Origin: Phycicoccus jejuensis | GTDB lineage: Bacteria > Actinomycetota > Actinomycetes > Actinomycetales > Dermatophilaceae | DNA: 62,338 bases | Assembly (NCBI RefSeq): GCF_000720925.1 | Contig: NZ_JOEE01000012.1 | Coordinates: 1 to 62,338 of the forward strand | Reading direction: 5' to 3' | Part shown: piece by piece, positions 61,496 to 62,338 of the stretch | Numbering within the stretch: position 1 is the stretch's first letter | Layout: each line of letters begins with the position of its first letter | Program-made: the position numbers and the translations under genes | The notes under the pieces: generated by a model | Seen by the model: only the letters and a program-made list of their open reading frames with translations | Database searches by the model: none | What the model was told of the DNA's origin: nothing

Positions 61496-61933
61496 GTGGC
61501 CGACGACGGTGCGGGCGACCTGGAACGGTTCGTCGAGGCGCAGGACTCGGGTGGGACGTACTCCGCGGCGCTGGCCGAGCTGCGCGCCGGCCGGAAGCGC
61601 TCGCACTGGATGTGGTTCGTCCTGCCCCAGGTGGCCGGGCTCGGACGCAGCGCGACGGCGCAGCACTACGGCGTGCGCGGCGTGGGGGAGGCTCGGGAGT
61701 ACCTCGCCCACCCGGTGCTGGGGCCGCGGCTGCACGAGTGCGTCGAGGCCCTGCTCGCGCTGCCGGGGTCGGACGCCGAGGCGGTCCTCGGCGGCATCGA
61801 CGCCGTCAAGCTGCGCTCCTCGATGACCCTGTTTGCGGTGGCTTCCGGTCCGGGAGAGGACACGCCCTTCCGGGCGGCGCTCGAGCAGTACTTCGGCGGC
61901 ACCGAGGACCCCGAGACGCTGCGCCTCCTCTGA
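61496..61933 (+). CDS. DUF1810 family protein
   Basis: A 145-residue protein with the DUF1810 pattern: LERFVEAQDSGGTYSAALAELRAGRKRSHWMWFVLPQVAGLGRSATAQHYGVRGVGEAREYLAHPVLGPRLHECVEALL, then LGGIDAVKLRSSMTLFAVA and FRAALEQYFGG. The HWMWFVFPQ element is the hallmark. GTG start 3 bases after the moeZ stop, so probably on the same transcript. Function is unproven here; some relatives resemble calpastatin-like proteins. Confidence 0.85.
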   Translation: MADDGAGDLERFVEAQDSGGTYSAALAELRAGRKRSHWMWFVLPQVAGLGRSATAQHYGVRGVGEAREYLAHPVLGPRLHECVEALLALPGSDAEAVLGGIDAVKLRSSMTLFAVASGPGEDTPFRAALEQYFGGTEDPETLRLL

Positions 61934-62018
61934 GCCGGGCGGTGTGAGCACGAGTTGCTCGGTGCGGGATCCTGCTGTGCGCGAGCTCGATTGGTTGTCC
62001 ACAATGCTCTTGGGACCC

Positions 62019-62047
62019 TTGTCTGTCGAACACGTGTTCGGTACACT
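62019..62047 (+). promoter_or_regulatory. SOS-controlled leaderless promoter (LexA box in the spacer)
   Basis: TTGTCT at 62019-62024 and TACACT at 62042-62047 are spaced by 17 bases. The spacer holds TCGAACACGTGTTCGG (62026-62041), which matches the actinobacterial LexA palindrome TCGAAC-N4-GTTCGA at all but its last base. The -10 lies 5 bases before the ATG at 62053. Confidence 0.8.
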
Positions 62048-62052
62048 GAGAC

Positions 62053-62338
62053 ATGGACACCGAGACCCTCTCCCGCCGCATCGCGGCGCTGCGCGAGGAG
62101 TGCGCGCGGCTGGGGGCCGAGCTGGTCGAGGGTGGTCACGTCCTGTCGTCGGAGGAGGCGTTCGCGCTCGCGGGGGAGCTGCAGGGTGTCGTGAACGCGG
62201 CCGAGGGGGCCACGGCGGTGGCGGGGGCGTGGGGCGCCAGGGTGGAGACGACGGTGCGCTCGGGCTCGTGGGAGCGGGTGCACCCGGTGGGGTTCGTCGA
62301 CGCGATGGCCTCGACGCGGATGTCGCTCGCGACGGGGC
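62053..62338 (+). CDS. DUF222/HNH endonuclease-type (13E12 family) protein, N-terminal part
   Basis: The first 95 codons of a protein cut by the window edge. DTETLSRRIAALREECARLGAELVEGGHVLSSEEAFALAGELQGVVNAAEGATAVAGAWGARVETTVRSGSWERVHPVGF matches the helical DUF222 domain start of 13E12-repeat proteins, which usually end with an HNH nuclease domain outside this window. The ATG follows a leaderless promoter with a LexA box. SOS-regulated members (Rv0336/Rv0515 type) are known in mycobacteria. The 3' part, and whether the HNH domain is intact, cannot be seen. Confidence 0.75.
   Translation, partial: MDTETLSRRIAALREECARLGAELVEGGHVLSSEEAFALAGELQGVVNAAEGATAVAGAWGARVETTVRSGSWERVHPVGFVDAMASTRMSLATG

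Noticed and set aside
61995..62003. TTGTCCACA, a match to the actinobacterial DnaA box
   Set aside because: Only one copy is present with no cluster or dnaA/dnaN neighbours; a 9-base match is expected by chance about once in two such windows.

Overview
The window comes from a very GC-rich actinobacterium. Third codon positions are almost all G or C, GTG starts and 4-base ATGA/GTGA gene overlaps are common, and the typical families are present: DUF222/HNH 13E12-type genes, DUF2332, a SigE-type sigma/anti-sigma pair, DUF3107 and MoeZ. The right end has the gene order ParA - RNA helicase - ferritin-like - DUF3107 - TetR - MoeZ, known from Mycobacterium and other actinobacteria. The mix looks like Micrococcales (Intrasporangiaceae-like), but the genus cannot be read from the sequence. 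I saw no rRNA, tRNA, CRISPR or insertion sequence.

Left third (1-25 kb): mixed chromosomal genes. Two CoA-ester lyases (413-2337), an acyl-CoA dehydrogenase (6409-7608), a CoA ligase (12346-13890) and a MaoC-type hydratase (16671-17213) suggest breakdown of branched or dicarboxylic acyl-CoAs. Among them are a saccharopine-dehydrogenase-like gene, a RIO kinase, an aminopeptidase P, glycerol kinase, a sigma/anti-sigma pair, a PHP phosphoesterase, MarC, a histidine kinase fragment, purU and a CGNR regulator/MFS pair.

Middle (25-52.5 kb): a large methylated-amine and one-carbon region. Choline enters by a BetT-like BCCT carrier and is oxidised by BetA and BetB to glycine betaine. Betaine can also enter by a second BCCT carrier and a ProU-type ABC system with a fused double permease. 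Betaine is then probably demethylated by a non-pyrrolysine MttB-family methyltransferase (44187-45626). It works with a corrinoid protein, a methyl-corrinoid:tetrahydrofolate methyltransferase and a RACo-type reductive activator (46526-50054), plus a DUF1638 protein. Dimethylglycine is handled by a dimethylglycine-dehydrogenase-like flavoprotein with its own ETF pair (32867-37115). Methyl-THF can go to an MTHFR-family reductase and a homocysteine methyltransferase (50654-52433). L-serine dehydratase could drain serine to pyruvate. Two IclR regulators sit here. A tandem 17-bp palindrome, consensus GKTGC-N7-GCAAC, recurs at five promoters: dimethylglycine dehydrogenase, BCCT-2, ABC, iclR and MTHFR. 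It predicts one regulon. A different 23-bp palindrome lies between mttB and the second iclR.

Right part (52.5-62.3 kb): VOC protein, small protein, LysR, orphan ParA, zinc alcohol dehydrogenase, DEAD-box helicase, ferritin-like protein, GlsB-type membrane protein, DUF3107, TetR, MoeZ, DUF1810, and the start of a DUF222/HNH gene whose promoter carries a near-perfect LexA box. Strong hairpin terminators separate convergent genes. Many genes have a TANNNT box 5-7 bases before the start codon, which predicts leaderless transcripts.
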